A DNA stretch of 64,000 bases from Massariosphaeria phaeospora (GCA_011032825.1 JAADJZ010000043.1:20250-84249), one strand, 5' to 3'. Counted from the stretch's first letter, positions 11,769-25,717 are shown. Numbers and translations are program-made. Notes: a model not told the origin generated them from the letters alone.

Positions 11769-12731
11769 TTGCTAAAATGCAAGCAAGTTATAGCTTTTAT
11801 AGCTATTAATTGCAAGTAGTTAGTAGCTACTAACTACTTTTTTCTTTGTATATTTATTAAAGTGCTTTAACTACTACAGCTTAAGATTATTTGTTGTCTA
11901 GCTTTTTTTAAAAACTGCAATAACTTAGTTTTAAAGTAGATTCTTTTTCTTGTACTAAGCAAAAAGGTAATAGTAGCTTTTAAAAATAATAAAAAGTAGA
12001 ATAGCTTACTTTATTGCGTTAATGCTTTAGATAACTATTGTTTACTTTTTATTACTTTGCTGTATTGCCTTTAGCTGTTTTTGTTTCTCTAAAGTAGTAA
12101 CAACTGCTTTAGTTAATATCTAGCTTATTATAAAGCTTGTTTTGTTAAAGTTGTACGTATTTACATTTTAAATACTATACTTAGCTTTTATATTAGCTAC
12201 TAGGCAAAACTAGTTTTAAATAACTTTAAAAAATTTGCAAAGCGCTTTTTTGTAATTGTACTTGCAATTAAACTTTATTGTAAACTTAAAGCAGTGCATA
12301 ACTTACGTACTAAGCTAGTTTAAGTTAACTTAGCCTAAATTGCGCTTTGCGCGCAAAGAATTAGCTATATTAGCTACAGCTGCAAGCTTAAAAAAAAATC
12401 TGCGCAATATAGCTTAAGTATATACTTAACAACTACGCTCTTTTTAGTTTTTGTTACATTTTTTAATTTAAGCTAGTAATTTGCTTGTAAAGTTTGTTCT
12501 GCGCGTTAGTAGCTTAGTGTTAATTAATTAACGTTGTAAATAGCTGCAGCGCGTTGCTAAAAAAGTGTTGCATTTTGTTTAAAAGCTTAAAAAGCAAGCT
12601 GTATTTAACGTTCTTTAGAAAGTTTTATCTAGTGTTGTTGTTAAGGCATTACGTAGGAGGTAGAGTTTGGTAAGAGCTTGGCAAAAGTAATGCACAAACC
12701 CGTGTGATGCACGAACCCGTGAGGTACGTTA
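11769..12731 (-). mobile_element. Pogo/Fot1-like transposon, copy 2 (truncated, inverted)
   Basis: On the minus strand, 12731 down to 11769 repeats the first half of copy 1: the same terminal repeat (AACGTACCTC...), then the same transposase N-terminal half, up to the block equivalent to IDGYKSYN. It stops exactly at the TA where copy 1 begins. The missing 3' half is not found beyond copy 1 at 9901, so a deletion as well as the insertion is likely. Its outer terminal repeat (12,643-12,731) is much less mutated than the body and forms the edge of the gene island. Confidence 0.82.
12643..12731 (-). repeat. Terminal inverted repeat of pogo-like copy 2, at island boundary
   Basis: Shares sequence with the termini of copy 1 (9904 on; inverted at 11,690-11,766) and with both ends of copy 3 (61957 on; 63,733-63,821). 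It contains two close copies of a TGCAC[AG]AACCCGTG motif, each with CAC...GTG symmetry, a plausible iterated transposase-binding site (inference). Confidence 0.8.
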
Positions 12732-13064
12732 CTAGATAAGTGCACCAATAGGAACATAACAACAGCTAGCGTCCCAAAAAGAAGGCACGTGTGCAATATG
12801 ATCACATTGATTCATAGAGAAATGCGTAAAGGGTACTAACATTGGCTAACATGGCTCGCTCGCTCAATGAACAAAAAGCACCATTTATTCTTACACACCG
12901 ACCGATTCCGACCAATTCCCCCTGGTTAAGTTGGACCGCGTTTACTTCGATCCATAGCTGACATGTGTACAGGTGCAGAACTAACCATGCACGTAATCAC
13001 AGAAAATTACAAAGGCATAGGTTCCAAGGAGAGTAATCAAAAGGTCACAAGGACCTCAGCCCCT
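12732..13064. other. Intergenic: KGD2 3' flank and compartment junction
   Basis: 333 bp of ordinary base composition between the transposon end and the KGD2 stop codon. It probably holds the KGD2 3' UTR. No other feature seen. Confidence 0.7.
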
Positions 13065-14825
13065 CTACCCGAGCAACATCTTCCTCGGGTCTTCGATGAA
13101 CTGCTTGACCTTCACGAGGAAAGTGACGGCCTCTCTTCCATCAAGAAGGCGATGGTCGTAGGTAAGAGCGAGATACATCATCTTGAACACAATTAGTATA
13201 TATGCAGCTACGAGGGGGAAGGATAGACTGACGGGTCGAATTTCCACCTTGCCGTTGATGGCAACCGGCTTCTCGTTAATAGCGTGGAGTCCGAGCACTG
13301 CAGTCTGCGGCAAGTTGATGATGGGCGTACCCATCAGCGAACCGAACACGCCACCGTTGCTGATGGTGAAGGTTCCACCGGCCATATCCTCAATGGTGAG
13401 CTTGTTATCCCGAGCCTTCTTACCGAGGTCCGCGATTGTTCTTTCAATACCGACCAAATCCAGAGATTCGGCATTGCGTACAACAGGCGTGACAAGCCCC
13501 TTCTCTGTAGCGACAGCAACGGAGATGTCAACGTAGTCGCGGTAGACGATGGTATCGCCGCCATTCGGTCCTTCAATAGACGCGTTGACTGCTGGGATCT
13601 CCTTCATCGCGAGCACGCAGGCGCGCGAGAAGGCGCTCATAAAGCCAAGCTTTACACCCTCCTTCTTGAGGATCTCGTCCTTGTACAGCTTGCGGAACTC
13701 CATGATTGAGGACATGTCGACTTCGTTGAAGGTCGTCAGGGCGGCAGCCGTGTTCTGCGATTGCTTGAGGCGCTCGGCGATCCGTAGACGCATGCGGTTC
13801 ATCTTGACCTATAGTAGACGTGAGCGTAGTCCGTGAACGCCAGTATGCATATGTTCCTTACACGTCGCTCATCACGGCCTCCTGGGGCGGACTCCTTGGC
13901 TTCTGCTTCCTTGGACTGCTTGGGCGCCGTTGGTTTCGATGGTGGGGACGCGGGCTTGGATTCTTGCTTGGGAGGTGCGGGCCTCGATTCCTGCCGGGGC
14001 GGCTCTGGCTTCGACTCTTGTTCCGGCTGGGCCTGGGTCGATTGTTCTTGCTGACCCTGTGGCTGCGATGCAGTCTGCTGTTCACTTGAGGCGGGCTCCT
14101 TGGTCTCCTCGCCTGCGTCCTGCGTCTTGCCGCCGGACGGCTCTCCGCCCATCTCCAATTTCACAATCTCCTGGCCCACTGTGACGGTGTCCTCTTCATT
14201 GACCAGAAACTCCTTGATCGTGCCGGCCTCGGGTGCGTTGACGGAGACGTCGATCTGGGTGCGTCAGGGCTATGTCATGCGCTTGGTCGTATGCAGCGTA
14301 CCTTGTCCGTCTCGATGGTTGCAATCTCCTCATCCTGCTCAACGTAGTCACCGACCTCTGCTGCAATCAGCACCCTGTGCGGAGCTCGTCCGGCGAGCCC
14401 GGGAGACGGCAATACTGACGTTTTGACCACTGCTTCAACGTTCCCTCGGTGATGGACTCGGCCATCTGCGGCACCTTGACCGCAGAGTCGGCTGTGGGCC
14501 AGTCAGCCTGGTGTGGTTCCTACGTGTGTGCAGACTCACCATAGCTCCGTGACTGCGAGAGGAGGGCAATGTGCGGCGTTGACAGCTGTCTGGGATGCCT
14601 GCGCGCCCGTTAGCCTGCGAAGCATCGGCCCATTGGATGCGCCAACCTGGAGGCCTGGCTCAGCAGACCCGAGGACGTCGCCCGTGAGACGGCCGAGTAG
14701 CTGCGTGTCGCCTTGCTGGACGAGGGCAGCCGGGCAGCTGCACGTGAGGAGGCGCGCAGCCCCGACAGAGACCGCAGCGCATTCGCTGGGGCTGCCAGAC
14801 GGCGGAGACACTGCTGGCTGGCCAT
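13065..14825 (-). CDS. KGD2: Dihydrolipoyl succinyltransferase (E2 of 2-oxoglutarate dehydrogenase)
   Basis: E2 core of the mitochondrial 2-oxoglutarate dehydrogenase complex, which transfers succinyl from the lipoyl arm to CoA in the citric acid cycle. I resolve seven exons: 14825-14647, 14598-14540, 14491-14420, 14357-14302, 14254-13862, 13808-13233 and 13181-13065, with introns of 47-62 bp (483 aa). Residues 1 to about 80 are Arg/Ser/Ala-rich with RSYA before the mature start, a matrix-targeting presequence. The lipoyl domain follows ([20 protein letters not shown]; lipoyl Lys122 in ETDKID), then a Pro/Gln/Glu/Lys-rich swinging linker. The catalytic domain has NGGVFGS and DHRLLDGR (His455, Asp459). 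The first intron begins GTTGGC and keeps the frame. It is divergent from the complex I gene across 270 bp. The usual peripheral-subunit-binding domain is absent, as is normal for KGD2. The family is certain; the first intron is the least certain junction. Confidence 0.95.
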
Positions 14826-15095
14826 AATGGGCAATTGCAGGACACGTACGGAGTACAGCAGGCAGACGAGGCGAGAGACCGAGCACGCAGACTCGAGGGA
14901 TGGGGTGTGGGTGCGAATAGATGATTGTGAGCGAATTGATTTGGCGGTTGACCGCCCAAGCCGCGGCCGCCCAAGCCAAACCTTGGAACCTCGTTCGTCA
15001 CACTGCCGCGCCGAGCCCCAACGTCGCCCCGGAGCTGCCACCACCGCGACCGCTCTGACAAAAGCTCTCCTCCTGCTGCTGCGCCAGAGCCCGCC
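14826..15095. promoter_or_regulatory. Shared divergent promoter KGD2 / NDUFB9-like
   Basis: 270 bp separate the two start codons. Both products work in the mitochondrion (TCA cycle and complex I), so co-regulation from one bidirectional promoter is plausible. I see no clear TATA box. Confidence 0.5.
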
Positions 15096-15617
15096 ATGAG
15101 CTCCAAGATGACCGTCCTGTGCGTGCCGCCCGCCCCTGCCACGGCGCGACTGCCGACTCCCCATGCCGACAGCATGCTAACTCGCCTGCAGACGCCTCTA
15201 CCGGCGCTCGCTGAAGCTCTCGCTCAACTGGGCTGTCCACCGCTACCTCTGGAGGGGCCAGGCTATGTACCTCCGCTCGCTCTTCGAGGCCAACAGACAT
15301 GTCACGGAGCCGCGACTGCAACGGGTACGCCTCACAGATACACTAGACCAAGGAGACGACTGACACTGCGGCAATAGACGCTGATCCAAGAGACTGAGGC
15401 TCTGTTAGAGAAGTGGAAGCACCCGGATCCTTACATCCCGCCGACTGCTCCTGGAGGTGCGTATCAAACATAGCCACGCCCGTGGCGGCAAGCTCACAGT
15501 TACAGGGTCCAAGTATGAGCGCAACATTCCCGCGCCCTATCTCGACCGTAAGTGTTACCATCGTTCCATGCGACAGCCTGTTAATCATGCATAGCCCCAC
15601 CCAAGATGATTCTGTGA
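15096..15617 (+). CDS. NADH:ubiquinone oxidoreductase LYR subunit (NDUFB9/B22 type)
   Basis: Accessory LYR-motif subunit of the respiratory complex I membrane arm, which binds the acyl carrier protein in known structures. Five exons are predicted: 15096-15118, 15192-15324, 15378-15456, 15506-15547 and 15595-15617, giving 99 aa. The first exon is only 23 nt, and its intron has a GCTAAC branch site. The LYR motif is at residues 10-12, followed by the family blocks WAVHR..WRGQA..LRSLFEAN and, later, EKWKHPDPYIPPTAPGGSKYERN, ending LDPPPKMIL. No presequence is seen, as is typical for this subunit. All exon junctions keep the frame and restore the expected family sequence. Its 3' end faces H2A. 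Confidence 0.92.
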
Positions 15618-18113
<2,496 letters not shown>

Positions 18114-18912
18114 GGGTGCAGCATGGCTTGACTTCTTATTTGGGTTTCCTTTTCCGTCCAGCGAATCGAATCGATTGCTAGGATGAAATGCGGTTATGGG
18201 GTGATGGTGTTCATGGGTCATTTTAATGCGATCATAGGACGGTTTGCTTGTCTTACAGGACCCACAGGTCTTACGTTTTGACTACGGGGTCAATATCCAT
18301 CGGGGTCTGTACATTATACCTCTTCAGACGGAACGAATCGATTCTTTCCAAATTCACATCTGGCCCTCGATCGCGTGCTTTTCATTATTCGGTCTTATTT
18401 TGTCCTACCGGTCTATCGAAGCGTTTACCACACAGCTATATCCGCCTCTGTTTCTAGCCGCCTTGATTGTGTTTCGACTAGGTACGTACGATTTAGCAGC
18501 GAGTCACACTTTAGCGTCAAGTCCAACAACCCCACAGCGAGCACCGAAACGGGCCAACTCTGCCTTGACGACTCTTGAGTAGATTTGGATTCTAGGTTGC
18601 GATTTGAAGATTGAGCGGGAAGAGCAGAGAAAAGCAAAGTGACGAAACTTCTTTCCACCACTGTGGTATAAGCGCATAATTTCGTATGTGTTTGCCCGAA
18701 CTCCGTACTCCTTGCCAATGCTAAAAGTCGCCGCGAACCCTTGATAAACCCTTTCCAGCTTATTCAACGCCTGTCCTGGTGGTAACGCCAACACCAGGTA
18801 TTGGTACAAAGCAGGCTCGCAACAAGTTTAGCCTTTACACTGGACCAAATGTGATCTCGTCTTGTGACGTTACCAGACATCGGCAAATAGAAGGCGACGA
18901 CTACTCTACGAC
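18114..18912. other. Intergenic between converging H2B and ATG4
   Basis: 799 bp with no recognisable gene. It probably holds the two 3' UTRs. Short open frames here have no family signature. Confidence 0.6.
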
Positions 18913-20385
18913 CTAGAGAACAGCATCGCCGTCCTCGTCCTCCCTCTCGTCAAAACTCTCCACCTCGTCCACTGCACCCTCCCTCTCGGCACCCCGGGGC
19001 TCAGGCGCGCTCTTGCTGACGTGAACGATAGCTTTACCCTGCACACTTACAACTCCTTCTTTCCACTTCTCAAAGTCAGCTTCGTCACGAACTAGGAACG
19101 CGATTAGCATCGACGGATCCATCTCGCGTATCTCGATGCGGCGGAGGCGACGCGTGTGGCATGTGGCCAAGTCTTCGGGTGTCGGTTCGCAGGGGATGAG
19201 AGGCCGTGTTGTATGGGGATCCAAATAAAAGAAGAAGTTTCCTTGGGTGCCGACAAAGTAATGAGATGCCGAGGGACGGCCCCTGGTCGGAGGTCAGTTC
19301 TTGTTCCATGTACCACTGTGTGCAATGATATCGGACCCAGCAATCTTGGAAGCCCCCTGCTACTCAGCCGTTCAGAGACAGCAGAGAAACGGGTATCAAG
19401 TGCACGGCTAACTCACCCGGCGATTCCAATCGACTGCTTCATCTGTAATGCAGACTTGAGTGCTTCCCAGTAGACTGGGGTGATCTTATCGATGCCCAGG
19501 CGGGTGCCTACGAGGATCAAAGTAGGCTGGAAGACACCGTCCCCATCTGTAGCCACCTGCCGTAAGCTGTCTTCATAGACGTCTGCGCCGTCGCCTGACA
19601 TGTAGACTCGTAGGCCTGCCTCCTTGTAGTCCCTGACTAGGTCCTGAATACAACGTGCAGTGGCCGACGGACCGAACCATTCGCCGGGGTACTTTCCACA
19701 AACTGCGGCACCATGCTGGACGAAGCGATGAATAGAGAACGGAGCTTTGGAGTCGTCAGCAAACAGGGACACAACGGGGCGCTCGTTGTGATTGGGCGTT
19801 GGTTCTGCCAGTCTCCACTCTGAACATGTTATTAGCAGTGGTTTTCTGTTATTCTAAGTGGAGTCATTTACCCCTCCCAAGTTGCAAACAGAGTAACGCA
19901 TTTGCGAGGATGCACTGTCCAGACCTGATCATGCAGCCAAAGCCTGAATCTGACGAGAAGGCACTCTGGGCCAAGTTCTGCATGCGCACCCTGAAGCTCA
20001 TTGCGGCGGTTGCCTTTGGGTCCTGGCTCTTCTGTATTGGCGCAAAGCCGGAGCGGTACGTCATCCATAGACGCGACTCGAAGTCGTCTAGGAACGAGTG
20101 CGGCCAACCGCCATACTGTCTAGGGTCCTCCCCGTTGGCTGCCTCTTTGCGCTCCGACCCCTCTAGGATCCAGCTGTCGTCCTCGGCGCCGCCAGTTCGC
20201 TCAGTCTGCGCGGTCGACGCCGCGGACGGCGCCTTTGGCGTTTCTGGCGGGGTGGCTTTTGGGGGTGCCTGCTTCGGGTCGTACTGCTGTCCTAGACACC
20301 ATATCGGCGCGTCTGAGTCGTTCGCGGGCAGCGGGTCGTAGAAGGTGCGGACGATGTGGCGGCCAACGCGCTCGAACTCGTTCAT
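18913..20385 (-). CDS. ATG4: Autophagy cysteine protease Atg4
   Basis: C54-family protease that trims Atg8 to expose its C-terminal Gly and later releases Atg8 from phosphatidylethanolamine. Three exons: 20385-19872, 19819-19417 and 19282-18913 (428 aa); introns 52 and 134 bp. The N-terminal block [17 protein letters not shown] is followed by a disordered Pro/Ala insert (about 35-90), then [16 protein letters not shown]. The catalytic Cys is residue 151 in [13 protein letters not shown]. The Asp and His of the triad are Asp327 and His329 in YLDPHTTRP, after the block [12 protein letters not shown]. The residue before the catalytic GC is Phe, where I expect Trp. The acidic C-terminus ([10 protein letters not shown]) is outside the fold. 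Divergent from SQS1. The 134-bp intron is the least sure junction. Confidence 0.95.
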
Positions 20386-21135
20386 GGCGGTCTGCAGGGT
20401 TTGGGGCGGTGTCGAGGAAGCGGTGGGCGGCGGGCGGCGGGCGGGCGAGTTGCGGTGACGCCGCCTGGGGGCGCCGAGAGCGGTGTGGGTGTCTGGATAC
20501 TAGAGAGGCGTGATTAGTCGTGAAGCATGGCTGAGCAAGGCGTGACGGGGAGAGATGGCGAGCGGTGTTTGCAGGCGCAGACGGTGAAGGCGGAGGGTTG
20601 CGGTTGGGGTTGGGGATGCGGATGCGGATGCGGATGCGGTGGTGCTGCGGGCAAGCTGTGGACAGCACCCGGCTGAGGTCATGCTGCCTGGCAGTGGGCA
20701 CTGCGGAGCGCGCATGGCGGGGGAGGCGTCTAACGGTCACAGACGGCCGGGGGCACCAAACAACAGCTGGTGAGCTGGCACACGCGCACGCTGCAAACGC
20801 AAAACGAGCTGGCGGCAGCAGCCCACTGGTTCTCGACTACGGCGCGCTGTCGCCATCTTGCTTCGGCGACACCACGAGCAGAGCGCAAGTCACAGCGCCC
20901 TCCCCTCGTTGGGAGCGAGCCGCTGCATCGGCGCTAGCCGGCCTGGGACGCAATACCGACAAAGCACCGTAATGAAACGGCGATACGATGCCCCGCCGCC
21001 GCCACCGACACCGCGCCCAGGGCCAGCGCCGAGTCGAACGACGCAACCCGAAGTCACCGCGTCTCCCCGTCCGCAACTTGCAATTGGACTCGCGTGCTCA
21101 CATTCACAACAGCTCGCGCTCGCCGCTCCGTTGCC
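20386..21135. promoter_or_regulatory. Divergent upstream region ATG4 / SQS1
   Basis: 750 bp, GC-rich. Near 20,597-20,645 it carries runs of GGTTGGG-like and GCGGAT hexamers (four copies of the latter), which I read as simple repeats. No TATA box or gene seen. Confidence 0.5.
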
Positions 21136-23708
21136 ATGGCGCGCCACAAGGGAAACAAAAACGCAAACGCGAAGCCGCCGCGCCGCCCACACCCACCTGC
21201 ACCTGCACCTGCAACATCGTCCGCACGCCGCGGTCCCGCGCAGCCGTGGGCAGAGGAAGGTACGTCTGGCTTCGCTGGCTGCTCTGCTGCTTATTGACGC
21301 CTGCCATTTCAACTGCATGTATTGACGTTTGGCGCAGCACCCACCACAACCAGGTTTTCCCTCGTCGACGAAGCCAGCTGGGCCTCCCGCAACCGCTCGT
21401 CCGCCTTCGACTCTGGCAAGAAACTGCGCCATATGAAGATCGAGTTCGTCAGTGCCGGCTACCTCGCGGGTACCGTCAAGGAGGAGCTTGCCGCGCCCGA
21501 GCACGCGCCCGCCATGTCCCCATCCCCATCCCCATCCCCGCCTCCGTCGACGTCCGCAGTCAATCCAGACGCCATGGCGCAATTAGTCATTCGAAGCCCC
21601 TCCCCGGCCGATTCAGATTCGAGTGGCGAAGACGAGATCGTGTTCAAAGGCAGAGGCCACACGCCCTTTACACAAGTTTCAACTGCTCCGTCTACAGCGC
21701 TTCCGCCTACTAAGATGCGGACGGCAACATCCCCCGCTCCTCCAGTCGTGGCAGCACCGTTTGTGGCGTCGCGCGCTAACAGAGAAGGTCCGGAAACCAC
21801 TACAGCTGCGCCAGTTGCGCAAGGCCCTGCGGCTAGCGAGCCTACTCCTTCTGTGTCGGTTGGAGTCGACGAGCCCATCAAAGCTAGTGTGCATCTCCAA
21901 GGCGCAGTACACGTGGGACAAAAACAACAACAGGGCACTCCACTGACCGCTGCAGTAGCACCTCCGGATGACACCGAACCAGGCTCGGATGAGGACATTG
22001 TCGTCCAGGACCAGTTCGCAAAGCGGCGGGGTGGTAAGGCTATTTGGGAGGGGCACGTCGTACCTTGGGAGTCTCGCAGCAAACCGGGCGTCGGATGGAT
22101 CCGGAGCGGAGACCTCCCGGAAATTGATCCTGTCCTGCGAAACAATGTTGGTGTGAACCCGGTCGATGCAGCCGTGCAAGATTACATGCAGAACATCCAC
22201 GATAGCGGGTTGCAAGATGAGTTGGTTGCTTCAGCTGGCTTCTCTCGTCGCGAGATGGACTTGGACGCAGGAGACCACAATGACTGGGATCCGGGCTCCC
22301 GTGAAGCTCAGCTGGAAGAGGAGGAGTGGGATACCGATTTGTTGAGCGACTTTGACAATCTGAGTACCTCGTCAGATGTCGTTGACTCCATTGCACGCAT
22401 TCTCTCCAAACGGACTCGTGCTACCGGTGAACAGTATCTTGTGGTCTACCAAGGATCCCCATCTAGCGATGCCCGCTGGCTTCCCTCGTCTTTCTTGAAG
22501 ACCGTCGACGATCTTCAGCTCATCAAAGACTTTGAGGCAGTCCTACTCTCACGCAATCTGGAGCCAGATTCCAGTAGTGAGCTAGGGTCAAGCGAGGATG
22601 ACGGCCAAAACGCGGACTCCGATATGGACGGGGACTATGGCGAAATGACCGATGAACGATTGGCGAAGATCCTACAGAAGCAAGAGGAGCTTGGACTTCC
22701 TTCTGACGAGGTCTTGCTGTACGCCGACGCCGAGCTGTTCGATGGCCCCAGTAATGGTAATGTGAGTTTCGATCGGCCTAGCAAAAGGCGACAGTACCGG
22801 CTCCGAGGCGGCGCGCCGACCTTCCCCTCAGCGGCTGCCATGGCGGATGCGCTTGAGATGGATCCCTACCGCGGCTTCGATATCATGGACACAGACCGAC
22901 CGTCGTTGAAGCCCAAGAAGACGGGCCGACGTGGCCATCCACCCCCAGAGCTCGAGGATCCTGAACTGAACGAACAGCTACAGGCATCCTGGCAAGCTGA
23001 TCGAGTCAAGAAACGTATGAAGAAAGCAGAGCGAGAAGAACTCCGAACGCAGGGTCTGTTGGGTAGGAAGGACAAAGCTCCAGACCTCAGTGTCAAGTAC
23101 AAAGACGGTGTGAATATGGCTCAGGTGGTTGTTATCATCCGCGAGTTCATGATGTCCGAGAACACAACGTAAGTCAATCTAAGGCACCCCCAGTCCTCCA
23201 TGGCTTTGTACTAAATATCCTTAGTGTGGCTCTACCACCAATGGATGCACGTTATCGCAAGGCTGTCCATGAGTTTGTAATACGTTTCGGAATGGACTCA
23301 AAATCTCGCGGAGCTGGTCTCAACCGCTTCACCGTTGTCTCCAAGACGAACCGTACTTCTGAGTACGAGCAAACAGCCTTTGACGCCGTGCTCGACCACA
23401 AGAAATTCAGGAAAACAATGCAGAGTTTGACCACCCGTCAATCTCAGAGTTCGAACACCAACACAACTCGTATTCAGAGGTCGACCACTCGTATTCAGCA
23501 AGGTTCAAATACTCAAGGCGGATTCTCTTACAAGGACGGCGACACTGTTGGAGCTTCTGCTCCTGAGTTGGGACCCGAAAACAAAGGCCGTGCGATGCTG
23601 GAGAAGATGGGCTGGGCGAAGGGACAGGCTCTTGGTGCTCTTGACAACAAGGGAATCTTACTACCCATCACTCACACTGTCAAGATGACGAAGGCCGGTC
23701 TCAAATGA
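21136..23708 (+). CDS. SQS1: R3H and G-patch protein Sqs1
   Basis: G-patch activator of the DEAH helicase Prp43 in yeast, acting in ribosome biogenesis and splicing. Three exons: 21136-21259, 21338-23168 and 23225-23708 (812 aa); introns 78 and 56 bp. It starts MARHKGNKNANAK, a basic tail. The middle is long and disordered, with Ser/Asp/Glu-rich stretches (DSDSSGEDEIVFKGR; EPGSDEDIVVQDQF). A conserved core includes EEWDTDLLSDFDNL. The R3H domain begins near 655 (LPPMDARYRKAVHEF, Arg-x3-His). The C-terminal 45 residues are the G-patch (GRAMLEKMGWAKGQALGA). R3H plus C-terminal G-patch is the Sqs1 architecture. Divergent from ATG4. Confidence 0.93.
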
Positions 23709-25717
23709 TCTTGCCAACCCTTTCATCCCGTATCCCGTACCCCGCACTCCGCAATGGTGTTTCTGGATGGAGTGTCGATTGTCGGCTGAGGTTGGGCACT
23801 GCGCGTTCGACCCGGTGTCAGTTATCGCGCTGATATCGCTTTCATCGCTAGGCTACATCCCCCTCTCGAGAGCCCTGTATAATAACAACTTTTCATTATC
23901 TGCATGTTGCTCGCGTGGTGTTGGTTTGGGGGGTCTGGTTCCAGGCGATCACTGCATGTTACCGGCGCTCTAGATTCGGGATCACCGACTTCTTGACAGG
24001 GAAGGTATTTCTCTACTTGGTCAAAAGCACCGAAGAGGCATTTCTTGCACGCTGCCGCGTATTCGGCTGACCTGGCTCATTTTGTGTAGTGGGTTAGTTA
24101 CGTGAAGTCCGGTTAGATGGGCACGTCAACTTACAATTAATGATCTTTGTCCCTATAGGGCAGTCTACGAGTACTAAATCTACCTGCCTTTAAAATGAGC
24201 TGGATGGCATGTATGCCAGAGGAGATCTGAACTGTGCTTACATTATCTGTAGCGATACCCTTCCACCTCAACTAGATATTAACTGGAAGAGATCGGTCTG
24301 GCCGCATTCAACCGCCGCAAGATGTCTAGTGATGCGTAGCAAGTCAAACTCTTGACCTCATTTTCTGTCGTGCTGTGACTAAAGTCGTGTATTCAATATC
24401 TCCATCCGGGCACCCATCAGTTTCCAAATTCTGACCACCCCACTAGCATGATTTGTCTCCGATGTCCACCTAGATAGTAGGCCTACCCTCTGAATTCTAC
24501 AAGCCCTACGTAGATATTATATTAGATATTACAAAGCTTTATAAGAAAGATTTATACTCTCATTTGTGTCTTTAGCCCTAAAAACCCCATAATTAGCAAT
24601 AAATTCTGCTACGGGCTTGAGACAGCTCTCTACACTGCCACGAGAGCTGTTAAAGTGACCCCAGCCACCCTACCTCCGATGTAAGGTAGCTTTAGGCAAT
24701 ACTCTTGACAGTATAAGAAATTCTAGCAATAGCTAGGTAGGCTACTTTTATCTTTACAAAGCCTTATTGTATCTAGTATGCTAGGTAATGTATTATAAAA
24801 CTTATAAAGGTGTAGGAGTGTAGTTAAGGGTGCGCGTATTAGCGGACACGAATTAATGCACGGGGGTGACCCCCCCAAATTCACCGCCACAAGCATAAGT
24901 CACATACCTATCCCTCCACAAGGGCCACACGCACGCACTACTTTCGTCTCCGCTTCTCGCAACTTGAAACCCCGGGCTTCTACTTTGTATCCCACCCCTA
25001 AGCTATAACACGTCCCACATCCCGCATTCGAACGCACAAGCCGTCCCGCGGGATCCATCATCCAGAGTCAGACAACCTGTCCACCCCTCCCTCTCCCTGT
25101 GACCCAGCGCCCGGAACACACCCCATTGCACCCGGTACCCGATGATCAATCTTGTACCCTTGTCATCTCCGATGCCGTGTCACTAGAGAGTTGTTGACAG
25201 CGCGCGCGGCCGGGGTGGTGGCACCAGGTCGATCCGAAACCGAAACCGAAACCCGCGCCCTGTTCGCACGGGGAATGGTGGCGTCCGTGGCAGATGTGGG
25301 TGTGGTAGGACCGCCGGGGGGTTGGCAGGTAGTATCTGTGCTGAAGTGTGGCAGTCCTTGATGCTTTTACAGTGTTTCGTTTATATTCATGTAGCACGAG
25401 GTCTGCGACAGAAGAGGTAGAAAAATACGCGCCAGGTGCGAGAGGATGGATAACGAGTAAAGGTCCAGATCGTACAGATTGTTCTCTCGGAGAAACTTGA
25501 ATGATTAATTGTGTTTCACTACAGGCCTCTAGGCGCTGGGTCTGGCAAAAACAGTTTACACTTGAGTACACGATAGAGAAAACGCCTGACAGATGTATAC
25601 ACACCATCCTTTCTAGGACCTTACGCCGGATAAAAATGCGCCAAATGCATGCTGAAGGCACGTATAATCACAAAATATACCTGTGACTTCGATTGAGCCG
25701 GTACGCAGAAGTCACGT
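23709..25717. other. 2-kb intergenic region with transposon-like relic
   Basis: No gene recognised. Positions about 24,480-24,840 are locally AT-rich and RIP-like inside otherwise balanced DNA, and contain one copy of a dispersed ~90-bp repeat (24702-24788). Just beyond, at 24862-24876, is GGGGGTGACCCCCCC, a near-perfect palindrome. At about 25,230-25,256 there is a CCGAAA tandem run. The relic is probably an old insertion. Confidence 0.6.
24702..24788 (+). repeat. Dispersed repeat, copy A
   Basis: Starts CTCTTGACAGTATA and shares TTCTAGCAATAG, CTTTACAAAGCC and ATTGTATCTAGTAT with 59312-59408 at nearly the same spacing. It lies in the AT-rich relic between SQS1 and TFC4. Confidence 0.75.

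Noticed and set aside
1..12731. Short intact-looking frames (e.g. 4092-4295, 7428-7616) as genes
   Set aside because: They are stop-free fragments of the Gag and integrase of the dead chromovirus, not separate genes.
13183..14426. Several plus-strand open frames across KGD2
   Set aside because: All are antisense to KGD2 exons, whose spliced translation is a full-length E2 enzyme.
20890..21582. 230-codon minus-strand frame across the SQS1 start
   Set aside because: Runs antisense through exon 1 and intron 1 of SQS1. Arg/Gly-rich GC artefact.
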